The translations under genes and the position numbers were made by a program. Shown here in pieces: positions 50,568-60,854 of a stretch of 64,000 bases of DNA; the first letter of the stretch is position 1; each line of letters starts with the position of its first letter. The notes beneath the pieces were generated by a model. That model was not told the DNA's origin. It was given only the letters and a program-made list of their open reading frames with translations, and did no database searches. Origin of the DNA: Bacillus carboniphilus (GTDB lineage Bacteria; Bacillota; Bacilli; Bacillales; JAIVKR01); assembly GCF_020524035.2 (NCBI RefSeq), contig NZ_CP129013.1:1725822-1789821 (forward strand), read 5' to 3'.

Positions 50568-53426
50568 GTGAAAAATCGATTTCAATGGTTTACAAAAATC
50601 AGCCCACTATTAAAAGAAAATTCAAGTAAACTAAGAATCAGCTATTATGTTATTTGGAATCTAATGTTACTAACTTTTATTATAGGTTTAATAGGATTTT
50701 CTTTTGTTAGTGGTGTAGGAGCTGGTTACTTCGCATCTTTAGTAGATGAAGAGCCAATCCGTTCAAAAGATGAATTAAATAGAAAGATCAACGATATAGA
50801 AGAAACATCAGAAGTTTATTTTGGAAGTGGCGAGTCTCTAGGAAAACTAAAAACGGATTTAGTCCGCGAGCGTGTTACATTAGATCAAATCTCACCTCAT
50901 TTAGTAGACGCGCTTATCGCTACAGAAGATGAATACTTCAATGAACACGAAGGGGTCGTTCCAAAAGCGATACTTAGGGCCCTATTTCAAGAAGTCACCA
51001 ACGCCTCCACTCGTTCTGGTGGAAGTACACTCACACAACAATTAATTAAAAACCAAGTGTTAACGAATGAAGTTTCATTTGATCGAAAAGCAAAGGAAAT
51101 CTTATTATCTCTTCGCGTGGAAAATTTCTTTGAAAAAGAAGAGATTTTAGAAGCTTACTTAAATGTAGCTACCTTTGGAAGAAACAGTGCTGGACAAAAT
51201 ATAGCCGGTGTTCAAGCAACTGCAAAAGGATTATTTGGAGTTGAAGCAAAAGACTTAACGCTTCCCCAAGCAGCCTACATAGCTGGATTACCACAAAGCC
51301 CTTTCGCGTATACCCCGTTTTGGAAAAACGAGGAGGGCAAAGTCGTTATTAAAGATGATCTGAATCCAGGTCTTAATCGAATGAAAACAGTTTTATCAAG
51401 AATGTATAAGGAAGAATATTTAACAGAAGAAGAATATGACCAAGCATTAACATTCGATGATCAGCAGTTAAGATTAGAGCTTGAAGAAACGTTAAAGAAA
51501 AATGACAGTACACCTTATGAAAAATACCCAAGGTTAACGTATGAGATTGAAACTAGAGCTAAAGAACAATTAGCCTATGTTTTAGCTAAGGAATATGGTT
51601 ATAAAGAAGAGGAACTAAAAGAAAATAGTAAGCTTTTCTCTTTCTATAAGTCTGAAGCCGATGAAAAGCTTAGACAAGAAGGCTATAAAATTACGACAAC
51701 TATAGATAAAGCCATTTATGATGCTCAGCAAGCAGCAGCTGAAAATTATCAATACTATGGAAAAGAAATTGCTGGCGAACCAGTTGAAGCCGGAGCTGTA
51801 CTAATTGAAAATAAGACAGGTAAGATCATTAGTTTTTTTGGAGGTCGAGACTTCGAACGCTCACAAGTCAATTACGCAACAGCAGCACCTCGGCCAAATG
51901 GTTCAACGATGAAACCTTTACTTGTTTATGCACCTGCATTTGAAAATGGCTTTGCTCAACCAGGTTCGGTTATTTTAGATGCACCCTATAACTACTCTGG
52001 TACAAGTCATGGTGTACACAATTACACTAGTAGATATAGTGGATTTGTGAGTGCTAGAAAAGCTTTGACCCAGTCTTATAATGTTCCAGCTGTAAAGATT
52101 TATACTGAAATGCTTCAAAAAAGCAATCCAATGACTTATCTTGAAAAAATGGGGTTCTCTACTTTAAACAAAAAAAGAGATTATAACGCTCCTGCAGTAG
52201 CATTAGGTGCTTTAACAGATGGTGTTTCTGTGGAGGAAAATGTAAATGCCTATGCCACTTTCCCTAATTATGGTGAATTTATTGATGCATACATGATAGA
52301 AAAAATCGAAACAAAAGAGGGAGAAGTCATTTATCAACATGAAAGCCAACCAACGAGAGTGTTCTCACCTCAAACCGCTTATTTAACATTAAATGTTATG
52401 AGAGATGTCGTCACTAGTGGAACAGCTGGTAGGTTAAATGGAATGCTTTCTTTCAGTTCCAATTGGTCAGGAAAAACAGGAACAGGTCAGGATTATAAAG
52501 ATGCTTGGTTTGTCGCCTCAAATCCTTCTGTTTCTTTTGGAACGTGGATGGGGTATGAACATCCTGAAACAGAAAATAAAGCTATAAGAGGACTTAACTA
52601 CACATATAAAGGAAAAAAATATAGTGAACGTAACCTTGGTCTATGGGCAGAGCTTATCAACGCCGCCTACAAAGTCAACCCTGACTTAATTGATCCTAAC
52701 ACGAGCTTTAAATCACCTGGCGGAATTGTCACACGTTCGTACTGTAAATTAACAGGTGACCTTGCCTCAAAGGGATGTAGCGAAGCAGGATTAGTAGATA
52801 GTGATATTTATAATGCGAAGTTTGTTCCTACTAAAAAGGATAATAGTTTAACAGATGGTAAGTTTGTATATGTAAAGGATAAGGCGTATCAAGTCCCTTC
52901 ATCCGCTCCTAGTGAGTTTGTGCAAACAGGATATACGATCAGTAAAGACTTCTTGAAAAAGCATAATTTATCGAGTATTCAGCAACTAATGCAATGGTTA
53001 CCTGATGGCATAAAAGGAAAGCAAGCCATTGCCACAGAAGCAGATCAAATCACAGATAATGGTACCATTCCTTCTGCCGTCACAGGTGTCAGGTTGTCAG
53101 GAAACTCATTATCTTGGAACACTAGCGGTGACTCTGATGTCATTGGCTATCGTGTTTATCAGGCGGCATTCAACTCTAATTCATTTAGAAAAGTTGCCAG
53201 TGTACCTGCTAACCAAACATTATCCGTAAATATTAGCGATCAAACAGCGGAATATTACGTCGTTGCGGTTGATGTTGCGGGTAAACAGTCGACTTCCTAT
53301 ACCGTCGTACAAGGTAGTCAATATGCCAAGAAAGGGAAAGAACAAGAAGAAAAAGAGAAACAAAAGCAGGAAGAGGAAGAGCAAAAAGCTAAAGAGGAAG
53401 AAGAAGCAATCTCCACCGAAGAATAA
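50568..53426 (+). CDS. Class A penicillin-binding protein with FN3-like C-terminal domain
   Basis: The 952-residue bifunctional cell-wall enzyme has a short cytoplasmic start, one transmembrane anchor (about 30-55), a GT51 glycosyltransferase (ATEDEYFNEHEGV and RSGGSTLTQQLIKN near 125-155), and a transpeptidase with NGSTMKPLLVY (active serine), SYN and KTGTGQDYKDAWF. A fibronectin-like module (about 820-905) and a very charged tail (EEKEKQKQEEEE) follow. It starts with GTG at 50568 behind AAGGGAGGTG. It lies between tyrS and acsA; I assign no gene name. Confidence 0.9.
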   Translation: MKNRFQWFTKISPLLKENSSKLRISYYVIWNLMLLTFIIGLIGFSFVSGVGAGYFASLVDEEPIRSKDELNRKINDIEETSEVYFGSGESLGKLKTDLVRERVTLDQISPHLVDALIATEDEYFNEHEGVVPKAILRALFQEVTNASTRSGGSTLTQQLIKNQVLTNEVSFDRKAKEILLSLRVENFFEKEEILEAYLNVATFGRNSAGQNIAGVQATAKGLFGVEAKDLTLPQAAYIAGLPQSPFAYTPFWKNEEGKVVIKDDLNPGLNRMKTVLSRMYKEEYLTEEEYDQALTFDDQQLRLELEETLKKNDSTPYEKYPRLTYEIETRAKEQLAYVLAKEYGYKEEELKENSKLFSFYKSEADEKLRQEGYKITTTIDKAIYDAQQAAAENYQYYGKEIAGEPVEAGAVLIENKTGKIISFFGGRDFERSQVNYATAAPRPNGSTMKPLLVYAPAFENGFAQPGSVILDAPYNYSGTSHGVHNYTSRYSGFVSARKALTQSYNVPAVKIYTEMLQKSNPMTYLEKMGFSTLNKKRDYNAPAVALGALTDGVSVEENVNAYATFPNYGEFIDAYMIEKIETKEGEVIYQHESQPTRVFSPQTAYLTLNVMRDVVTSGTAGRLNGMLSFSSNWSGKTGTGQDYKDAWFVASNPSVSFGTWMGYEHPETENKAIRGLNYTYKGKKYSERNLGLWAELINAAYKVNPDLIDPNTSFKSPGGIVTRSYCKLTGDLASKGCSEAGLVDSDIYNAKFVPTKKDNSLTDGKFVYVKDKAYQVPSSAPSEFVQTGYTISKDFLKKHNLSSIQQLMQWLPDGIKGKQAIATEADQITDNGTIPSAVTGVRLSGNSLSWNTSGDSDVIGYRVYQAAFNSNSFRKVASVPANQTLSVNISDQTAEYYVVAVDVAGKQSTSYTVVQGSQYAKKGKEQEEKEKQKQEEEEQKAKEEEEAISTEE

Positions 53427-53433
53427 TGAATTA

Positions 53434-53467
53434 AGAGCATCTCCATACGATTGGAGATGCTCATTTT
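53434..53467 (+). terminator. Terminator of the PBP gene
   Basis: GAGCATCTCCA pairs with TGGAGATGCTC and is followed by ATTTT, eight bases past the stop. Confidence 0.85.
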
Positions 53468-53531
53468 AATTTGTAACTTTTGGAAAGTTAATACATTGTT
53501 TAAGAAAGACGAGAAATATATCCATTATTAA

Positions 53532-53565
53532 ACGCTCAGAATACACAACTCTGAGCGTCTTTTTT
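53532..53565. terminator. Terminator of acsA
   Basis: ACGCTCAGA pairs with TCTGAGCGT beyond the acsA stop; the stronger T run is on the plus strand. Confidence 0.75.
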
Positions 53566-53568
53566 ACT

Positions 53569-55286
53569 CTATTCTTCCATCGTAGATAAATCACCTGTTG
53601 GTAAGTTTAATTCCCACGCTTTTAACACTCTTCTCATGATCTTTCCACTACGGGTTTTTGGAAGTGATTCTTTAAATTCGATTTGCCTTGGAGCTGCATG
53701 AGCCGCAAGGCCTTTTTTAATAAACAGACGAATTTCTTCTTTTAATTCATCGGTTGCTTCATAACCTTCACGAAGAGATACAAACGCTTTAATGATTTCT
53801 CCACGTATAGGATCAGGTATACCAATAACACCTGCTTCAGCTATAGCAGGATGCTCTACTAGTTTGCTTTCCACTTCAAACGGTCCTACCCTTTCACCTG
53901 AAGTCAAAATCACATCATCAATTCTCCCCTGAAACCAAAAATACCCATCTTCATCTTTATAAGCAGAATCACCAGAAATATACCAGCCACCAGGCATAAA
54001 ATAAGATTGATACTTCTCTTCATTATTCCAAATGGCGTTCATCATAGATGGCCAGCCCTTCTTAATGGCTAGGTTCCCCATGCAATAAGGTGGTAACTCA
54101 TTTCCTTCATTATCGATAATCGCTGCTTCGACTCCTGGTATTGGTTTCCCCATGGATCCAGGTTTAATTTCCATACATGGGTAATTACAGATCATTTGTG
54201 AGCCTGTTTCTGTCATCCACCACGTATCATGAATTCGCTTATGAAAGACTATCATTCCCCACTTAATGACTTCTGGATTAAGTGGTTCTCCAACACTTAA
54301 AATGTGCCTTAAGGAATTTGCTCATATCGCTTAACAATTTCGTTGCCAGCTCCCATCAGCATTCTGAATGCAGTAGGTGCGCTGTACCATACCGTCACTC
54401 CATAGTCTTCAATTAATTGATACCATTCTGATGGATTGAACCTACCACCTAAAACGACATTAGATGCGCCATGAAGCCAAGGTCCAAACATACCATAAAC
54501 CGTTCCTGTCACCCAGCCTGGATCAGCCGTACACCAGTAGACATCATCTTCTTTTAAATCAAGAACCCATGCTGCAGTTTGATATTGTTGAATCATTCCT
54601 TGGTGGACATGGAGAACTCCTTTCGGTTTTCCAGTAGAGCCAGAAGTATAATGAAGCAACATTCCATCCGTATGATCCATCCACTCTATTTGCAAATGTT
54701 TTGACACATCTTTTAAACATTGGTGATAATTCACAAAAACATCACCCTCGAAATGCTCATCCCCCACAATGATAACAGATTTTAGGCTCTTTAATTCATT
54801 AATGGGAACCCTATCAAGTAATTCCGGAGTTGTGACAATGACTTTCGCTTCACTATCTGCAAGACGATCAAATACTGCCCCTTCCATAAACGCTTCAAAA
54901 AGAGGACCTACAATTGCACCTAGTTTAATTGCGCCTAAAGAAATCGCATATAGTTCTGGTGATCTTGGCATGAAAACAAAGACTCGATCCCCTTTTTGAA
55001 CATCGGCATACCTTTTTAACACATTCCCTGCCTTATTAGACAAGTCCATCATTTCTTTAAACGTATACTTTTCTTCACGATTTTGATCTCGATAATAAAG
55101 AGCAATTTTATTTTTACGATACGTTTTTGTATGGCGATCAATGGCCTCGTAGGCTGCATTCATTCGACCTGTTTCAGACCAAGAAAACGCTTCTTCAACC
55201 TTTTTCCAATCAAAATCTTCTTTAACCTTCTCATAGTCTTGAAGATTATAATTCCCCTTCACTACTGGCAGCGCTTCCATTTTCAC
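53569..55286 (-). CDS. acsA: Acetyl-CoA synthetase (frameshifted in this sequence)
   Basis: AcsA makes acetyl-CoA from acetate and is switched off by AcuA lysine acetylation. The N-terminal part holds HYTSGSTGKPKGVLHVHQGM and DPGWVTGTVYG; after the break HDTWWMTETGSQMICNYPCM, FWFQGRIDDVILTSGERVGPFEVE (two pieces) and the acetylated lysine in TRSGKIMRRVLK. The break near 54315-54319 lacks one base; restoring it gives EQISLRHILSVGEP and exactly 572 residues, the B. subtilis length. Start is GTG 55284-55286 behind AAAGGGGG. It is divergent from acuABC. Confidence 0.94.
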
Positions 55287-55328
55287 TATGCATTTTCCCC
55301 CTTTATGGAATTATTTCACTCTGTTATC

Positions 55329-55357
55329 ATTATAGTATACGAAACTCGTTTTCTCAA
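55329..55357 (-). promoter_or_regulatory. sA promoter of acsA with a CcpA-like palindrome
   Basis: On the minus strand TTGAGA (55352-55357) and TATAAT (55329-55334) are 17 bp apart. Their spacer contains GAAAACGAGTTTC, a near-palindrome resembling a weak cre site. Repeat A5 begins eight bases upstream of the -35. Confidence 0.65.
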
Positions 55358-55364
55358 TTTTTTA

Positions 55365-55567
55365 TAAGAAAAGCGCAAGCGCCCGCCTAACGACGAAGGG
55401 GCTTGAGCACTTCGTATGAGATAAAGGAAACACGAAAAGCCACAGGGCTTCGATGTTGACTTATCATAAGGAGAAGGGCGAAAACTTACGAGTCGTTGGG
55501 CGATGGAGCTAGACAAAAATAAAAGCACCATCCGAATAAGGACAGATTTTTATACTTTCTTACTCTG
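55365..55567 (+). repeat. Family A repeat, copy A5
   Basis: The core runs from TAAGAAAAGCGCAAGCG to GGAGCTAGACAA near 55515, then the common tail ending CTTACTCTGTA. The outer stem is GCCC (55381-55384) with GGGC (55498-55501) and AACGAC (55389-55394) with GTCGTT (55492-55497). It lies immediately upstream of the acsA promoter. Confidence 0.88.
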
Positions 55568-55899
55568 TAAGAAAAGCGGAAGCGCCCGTTTAGCAACGCA
55601 AAGCAAAGGAACGTCAACTAACAACAGTCACATCGTGTGACTAACGTTGACGCTAGCCCGTCCTGGGCATCGCCGTATGAGATAAAGGAAACACGAAAAG
55701 CCCTAAAGTAGAGGATCTACTAACTACTGCCACGTCCTGTGGCAAACGTAGATCCACCTCCCTCCTGGAGGCGTCTCCGTTGACTTATCAAAGAAATGGA
55801 ACACCATCTAAAGGCGCCCACGTCCTGTGGGCAACGATGATGCTAGAACTTCCTGTGCATCGAAAAACTTACGAGTTGCTGGGCGATGGAGCTAGACAA
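55568..55899 (+). repeat. Family A repeat, copy A6 (long form)
   Basis: It begins where A5's tail ends. The outer stem AGCAAC (55592-55597) pairs with GTTGCT (55875-55880), a third compensated variant. Three inner modules resemble those of A1, with stems CGTCAAC, GGATCTAC and a decayed third one. Confidence 0.86.
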
Positions 55900-55961
55900 C
55901 AAAAAATACCTTTTTTATAAAAAGAAGCTCACTTTCTTATCTTTTAGTAAAAACAAATTTA

Positions 55962-55997
55962 TGAAAACGCTTTATTTTTTCACATATCCTGTATAAT
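55962..55997 (+). promoter_or_regulatory. Promoter of acuA with a cre-like site
   Basis: TGAAAACGCTTTAT (55962-55975) matches the CcpA consensus except for its last two bases. A perfect -10 TATAAT follows at 55992-55997; the -35 is weak and overlaps the cre-like site. CcpA repression as in B. subtilis acuABC is plausible. Repeat A7 lies between this promoter and acuA. Confidence 0.55.
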
Positions 55998-56071
55998 AAA
56001 GGTACCCATATTTAAATTGTACTTGCCATAAAAATTAGACAACAAAAAGTGAAACCATAACCTCATTACAA

Positions 56072-56196
56072 TAAGAAAGGCGCAAGCGTCTTGCTCAGCC
56101 ACGACAAGCATAAGGTGCAGAGAAAAGAAAGATGTTCTTTATCTTTTGTTCTACGTGACTTATGACCTCGAGTGGCTAGGCGCTGGAGTAGACAAC
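56072..56196 (+). repeat. Family A repeat, copy A7 (type-D inside)
   Basis: It begins TAAGAAAGGCGCAAGCG. The outer stem CAGCCACGA (56096-56104) pairs with TCGAGTGGCT (56168-56177, one inserted A), a fourth stem sequence. Inside are a CATAAGG to CTTATGACC pairing and the AAGAAAGATG/CTTTATCTTTTG hairpin also seen in B2. It lies in the 5' leader of acuA. Confidence 0.82.
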
Positions 56197-56269
56197 GATG
56201 TTTGCACCTTCTTATAAAGGACAAAGTTTATACACTCTTATCTTTTGAAAAATTATAGGCGGTGATCAA

Positions 56270-56902
56270 ATGGAGCATGTGAAAACATATAATGCTCAAG
56301 AACTAAAAACACCACATGGAACATTAATTGTTGAAGGCCCCATTGGAGCAGAAAAGTTAAAAAAATATACATTTCATGAAGGACTAGTAGCATTTAGACA
56401 ACCTGAAAAACAACATGCAGCATTAATCGAGATTTCCCAGCTCCCCGAGGGTCGCATTATTATTGCTAGATTAAATGAAACTATTATAGGTTATGTTACA
56501 TATCTCTATCCCGACCCACTTGAAAGATGGTCTGAAGGAAAAATGAAGGATTTAATTGAACTTGGTGCAATCGAGGTTGCAAACCAGTTTAGAGGTTATT
56601 CGATCGGAAAAACGTTGCTTAGAGTATCCACAATGGATGACTGGATTGAAAATTATATTATTATCACAACAGAATACTACTGGCATTGGGATTTAAAAGG
56701 AACAGGATTGAATGTTTGGGAATACCGAAAAATCATGGAGAAAATGATGGTGGCAGGTGGATTAGAATGGTTCGCAACAGATGATCCTGAAATATGCTCT
56801 CACCCTGCGAACTGCCTAATGGCTAGAATCGGTAAGAATGTAAATAAAGAGTCTATTGAAAAATTTGATCGTCTCCGTTTTATGAACAAATTTATGTATT
56901 AG
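56270..56902 (+). CDS. acuA: Protein acetyltransferase AcuA
   Basis: AcuA is a GNAT that acetylates the active-site lysine of AcsA and inactivates it. The 210-residue protein has the GNAT strand and acetyl-CoA loop ELGAIEVANQFRGYSIGKTLL near residues 100-120 (Gln/Arg-x-x-Gly-x-Gly-like), and HPANCLMARIG near the end. AGGCGGTGATC precedes the ATG. It is the first of acuABC, divergent from acsA, and carries repeat A7 in its leader. Confidence 0.93.
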   Translation: MEHVKTYNAQELKTPHGTLIVEGPIGAEKLKKYTFHEGLVAFRQPEKQHAALIEISQLPEGRIIIARLNETIIGYVTYLYPDPLERWSEGKMKDLIELGAIEVANQFRGYSIGKTLLRVSTMDDWIENYIIITTEYYWHWDLKGTGLNVWEYRKIMEKMMVAGGLEWFATDDPEICSHPANCLMARIGKNVNKESIEKFDRLRFMNKFMY

Positions 56903-56964
56903 TTAAATTTAAAAACTTCTTACTAGATCACCTAGCTGAAATTTCTTTAAAGGGAGAGAGAAAT

Positions 56965-57609
56965 ATGATTGTCGAGCAAATAATGAGAAAAGAAGTCTCT
57001 ACATTAGGACCTCATGATACCATTGAAAAGGCAATTGAAGTCATGGGTAAAGAAGACATTAGGCATATCCCAATTATTGATAAGCATGGGATATTAGTGG
57101 GGATTATTTCGGACCGAGATATTCGAGATGCAAGCCCGTCTATCTTTGAACTCGTAAATGAAAAACAATTTTTATCTCGACCTATTGAAGACATTATGAA
57201 ATGGGATGTGATTACTGGTCATCCTTTAGACTTTGTCGAAGAAATATCAGCCATTTTCTATGAACATCGCATCGGTTGCTTACCCATTGTGAATCATGAA
57301 AAGCTCGTAGGGATCGTTACTGAAGCTGACCTACTTTATACGTTTATTCAATTAACTGGAGGACTCCAACCTGGTTCACAAATTGAAGTCAAGGTTCCAA
57401 ATTTATCTGGAAGTCTTGCTGAAGTATCAAGTATTATTCAACAAAAAAATGTAAACATTCTTAGTGTTCTCGTTTATCCAGACTTTAATGACCAATTTAA
57501 AATATTGGTTTTCCGCATTCAAACAATGAATCCAATGAGTGTGATTGAAAGCTTAAGAAAGAGTGGATATGAAGTTTTATGGCCTAATTTGCCGGGGATA
57601 TCCTCATGA
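56965..57609 (+). CDS. acuB: AcuB, CBS-pair and ACT domain protein
   Basis: The 214-residue protein has two CBS repeats (about 1-60, IVEQIMRKEVSTLGPHD and GIISDRDIRDASP; and about 80-130, ending GIVTEADLLYTF) and a C-terminal ACT-like part (SQIEVKVPNLSGSLAEVSSI). It probably binds a nucleotide and acts with AcuA and AcuC; its exact role is not settled. The stop TGA overlaps the ATG of acuC (ATGA). Confidence 0.92.
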   Translation: MIVEQIMRKEVSTLGPHDTIEKAIEVMGKEDIRHIPIIDKHGILVGIISDRDIRDASPSIFELVNEKQFLSRPIEDIMKWDVITGHPLDFVEEISAIFYEHRIGCLPIVNHEKLVGIVTEADLLYTFIQLTGGLQPGSQIEVKVPNLSGSLAEVSSIIQQKNVNILSVLVYPDFNDQFKILVFRIQTMNPMSVIESLRKSGYEVLWPNLPGISS

Positions 57610-58764
57610 GTAATTGTGCCTTTATTTATTCACCCTTTTATCAAAAATACCAATTCAATGAGAATCACCCTTTCAATCATATTCGAGTTGAATTAACGCT
57701 AGATTTATTAAAAAGACTCAATGTAATAGAAGAAAAAGAAATCGTCTCTCCTCGGCTTGCTGAGGATCACGAGCTCTTACTTGCACATGAGCAAACGTAT
57801 ATAGATCTAGTAAAAAAAGCAAGTGTTGGAAAATTAGATCAAACTACTGCTTTAAATGTAGGGCTTGGAACAGAGGATGTTCCTATTTTTGAAAGTATGC
57901 ATGAATCCACCTCTTTACTTGTCGGCGGAACGTTAACAGCAGCTGAATATGTGATGTCTGGTAAAGCCAACTACGCCCTTAATCTAGGAGGTGGACTTCA
58001 TCACGGTTTTAGAGGAAAAGCATCTGGTTTTTGCATTTATAATGATAGCGCCGTCGCAATCCACCATTTAATAAAAAAATATGATATAAAAGTTTTATAT
58101 GTAGATACAGATGCTCATCATGGGGATGGAGTACAATGGGCTTTTTACGACAACCCCAACGTTTGTACACTGTCCATTCATGAGACGGGAAGGTACTTAT
58201 TTCCTGGGACAGGAAACGTCAATGAAAGAGGAAGTGGTCCAGGCTATGGTACAACCTTCAATATCCCTTTGGATGCATTTACAGAAAATGAATCTTTTTT
58301 TACAAGTTTATGAACAATCCTTATTAGAAATTGCTCATTTTTTTAAGCCTGATGTGATTGTGACACAAAATGGAGCAGATGCACATTATTGGGATCCACT
58401 CACACATCTTTCTTCTACTATCGATATCTTTCAGGAAATTCCCAAATTAGCTCATCGTGTAGCTGATGAGTATTGTGAGGGTAGATGGATTGCACTTGGA
58501 GGAGGAGGATACGACATATGGAGAGTCGTCCCAAGGGCATGGGCATATATTTGGCTAGAAATGAAAGGAATTAAAGTAAATGGAGATCTCCCTATCGAAT
58601 GGATAAAGAAATGGCAGAAGAAATCACCTGTCGATCTTGTACCTACATGGGAAGACCCTCCTAATCTATATAAACCTATACCTCGAAAACAAGAAATTGA
58701 AGAAAAGAATGCTCAAACATTGAAAAGATCATTACAGATAATTCACAGAAGACAAAGAGCTTAA
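57606..58764 (+). CDS. acuC: Protein deacetylase AcuC (frameshifted in this sequence)
   Basis: AcuC is a class I/II-type histone-deacetylase-family zinc enzyme that removes acetyl from AcsA. Visible are ALNLGGGLHHGFRGKASGFC with the catalytic histidines, VDTDAHHGDGVQWAFYD with the zinc aspartate and histidine, and after the break VTQNGADAHYWDPLTHL and ALGGGGYDIWRVVPRAW. The seven-T run at 58305-58311 should be six to join ENESF to LQVYEQSLLE. Repaired it is 385 residues, near the usual 387. It overlaps acuB by four bases. Confidence 0.93.
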
Positions 58765-58792
58765 CTACCCCTACTACTTAAGTAGGGGGTAA
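58765..58792 (+). terminator. Terminator of acuABC
   Basis: TACCCCTACT pairs with AGTAGGGGGTA right after the acuC stop. Confidence 0.72.
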
Positions 58793-58843
58793 TTCTATTA
58801 ATATAGGTCTAAAAACGAAAAAGGTAGCAGTCTACAAAGACTA

Positions 58844-59553
58844 CTACTCCTGTTTGTTGTCCATAATAACAATTTCCACACGTCTATTTTTCTTCATAGA
58901 CTCTTCGCTTTCATTATTACTTACTGGCATTGTGTCTGAATATCCAACCGCAACAAACCTCGATTCACTTAGTTGTTTCTCATTAGTAAAATAGCGTATA
59001 ACACTACTTGCTCTTGCACTTGAAAGCTCCCAGTTAGAAGGATATTGATAAGTAGATATTGGGCGACTATCTGTATGCCCCTCTACTCTAATATCATTAG
59101 AAATCGTTTCAAATAAGGATGCCATCGTTTCTAAAAAAGGATAAGCATCCTCTAATATGTATGCTTCACCAGACAAGAATAAAACATTTTCTTGTAAAAC
59201 AAGTACAACGCCTTTTTCCTCTCGAGTAGCTGTTATCATGTGATCTAATTGATTATCGTGTAAATAGGTTCTTATTTGTTTTAAAAGTTCATCCAACTCA
59301 TCTTCCTGCTTCACTTTTTCTTGAGTTCTGGCTCTTCTACAATATCATGGTCATCTACAATCGAGGTTTGCTCATCTAAAATCCCATTATTAAACGAGCT
59401 TATGACCTTTTTAAACTTTTCTGCATCTATACTTGACATAGAAAACAGTAAAATAAAGAATACGAGTATTAAAGTAATTAAATCTGAGAAAGTTACGATC
59501 CATCTAGCAGAGTTAGAAGATTGAGAAGAAACCCGATTCTTTCTAAGCTTCAT
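58844..59553 (-). CDS. motS: Flagellar stator protein MotS (frameshifted in this sequence)
   Basis: MotS and MotP form the Na+-type stator of the flagellar motor. The N-terminal transmembrane segment follows [18 protein letters not shown] with the ion-binding aspartate near residue 24; the C-terminal OmpA/MotB part has [27 protein letters not shown] and [12 protein letters not shown]. The five-T run 59317-59321 lacks one base; restored, [11 protein letters not shown] is continuous and the product is 236 residues. I start at 59551-59553, nine bases after GAGG and inside the motP end. Confidence 0.9.
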
Positions 59554-60361
59554 AAAGAACATCCTCATCTTCAGATAATTCTTCTTCATCCGCCTTTTTA
59601 TTGTTTTCTTTTACAAACACAGAAAGCTTATCAAACAATTGTCTCGAATTTTGTCCTGTTTGAATACCGATGATTCCTTCAATCATAATTTGCTTCATAA
59701 AAATCTCTTCTTCTGTTTTTTCCTCTAATTTCGCAGCAATAGGTAAAAATAGCATATTAGCTAGTAACGAACCATAAAGAGTGGTAAGTAAAGCGATAGC
59801 CATGTTAGGACCAAGCGTTTCTGGGGTGTTAAGGTGATTTAACATCAGCACTAAGCCAATTAAGGTCCCAATCATTCCCCATGCAGGAGCAAATTCACCA
59901 GCCTTTTCAAAAACCCTTCGACCCTTTCGGTGCCTTTCTTCCATAGAGGCAATATCCGTGTTCAAAATATCGGAAATTGTATTTTGGTCTACTCCATCTA
60001 TCACTAGCATTAACCCTTTTCGCAAAAACCGATCATCCATTTCCATCACATCTGGTTCCAAAGATAATAATCCTTGTCTTCTAGCTTTTTCCGATAATTC
60101 GATAAAATGATTAACCAACTCATATTTATTTAAATCATCTATTGTAAACGCCTGTTTTAGTATCACAGGAGCATTTTTTAATTCCTTGAAAGGGAAACTA
60201 ACCATCAAAGCTGCTAACAAACCCCCTGTTACAACAAAAAATGAAGTAATATCTAAAAAAGAACGGAAGCCAGTCATTCCAGCTCCCGACAATATTCCCA
60301 CTATGATCATTGATAATCCTAGTAAAATACCAATCGGCGTTAAAATATCTTTGCGCTTCAA
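59543..60361 (-). CDS. motP: Flagellar stator protein MotP
   Basis: MotP is the MotA/PomA-type partner, with four transmembrane segments (about 8-25, 38-55, 155-175 and 185-205 in this 272-residue protein). The proline-rich cytoplasmic loop and [20 protein letters not shown] segment with its conserved proline are clear. It starts with TTG at 60359-60361 behind GGAGTGGAG. Its end overlaps motS by 11 bp. In B. subtilis motPS lies just downstream of ccpA, as here, but repeat B4 has been inserted between. Confidence 0.9.
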   Translation of the reverse strand: MKRKDILTPIGILLGLSMIIVGILSGAGMTGFRSFLDITSFFVVTGGLLAALMVSFPFKELKNAPVILKQAFTIDDLNKYELVNHFIELSEKARRQGLLSLEPDVMEMDDRFLRKGLMLVIDGVDQNTISDILNTDIASMEERHRKGRRVFEKAGEFAPAWGMIGTLIGLVLMLNHLNTPETLGPNMAIALLTTLYGSLLANMLFLPIAAKLEEKTEEEIFMKQIMIEGIIGIQTGQNSRQLFDKLSVFVKENNKKADEEELSEDEDVLYEA

Positions 60362-60438
60362 ACATCTCCACTCCCTAATAATTAGAAAAGCTGAAACCTT
60401 TACTCACACCACTTAATATGAAGAGAGCTCCCTTTTAG

Positions 60439-60710
60439 AGGTTGTTCAAAAAGTCATGAAAAATTGCTGTCGAATAACTTTGTTGTCTCGCTATTCCAAG
60501 CTCCGACGCCAGGATTGGCTAGCACGAGCGTTGTCCCTAGGATGGGGACGTCTTTAGCTCGTGATACTTCTGTTTGTACACTGCGGTGCTTCGATGCCCA
60601 GGACAGGCTAGCGCAGGCGTTGCCACAGAACGTGGCTGAACTTAGCCTGCGTTCATAAGCAGGACGCCTCGTTCTTCTCGGCCCTTTTTCCCCTACTTTT
60701 TGAACACGCA
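60439..60710 (-). repeat. Family B repeat, copy B4
   Basis: Flanking direct repeats are CTTTTA (60433-60438) and CTTCTA (60711-60716), 5/6. The inner stems are CACGAGC/GCTCGTG (60523-60529 with 60557-60563), a stem sequence not present in B1, and CGCAGGC/GCCTGCG. It separates ccpA from motP. Confidence 0.87.
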
Positions 60711-60854
60711 CTTCTAGAACATATCAAAAGGTTATCTCATTCTCAGAAAGCTACTTTTGTAAAGGGATGACTCCTATCTTTTAAAAATAAACTCAAATCT
60801 TTTTTCTCTCTATTTTCAATTGTTAAAAAGGGCATTTAAGTACATTTTTTAGAT

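Noticed and set aside
60454-60711. Frames beginning MRVQKVG in repeats B4 and B5 (also 62034-62216)
   Set aside because: They recur only because the repeats recur; copies carry frame-breaking differences, so no protein is conserved.
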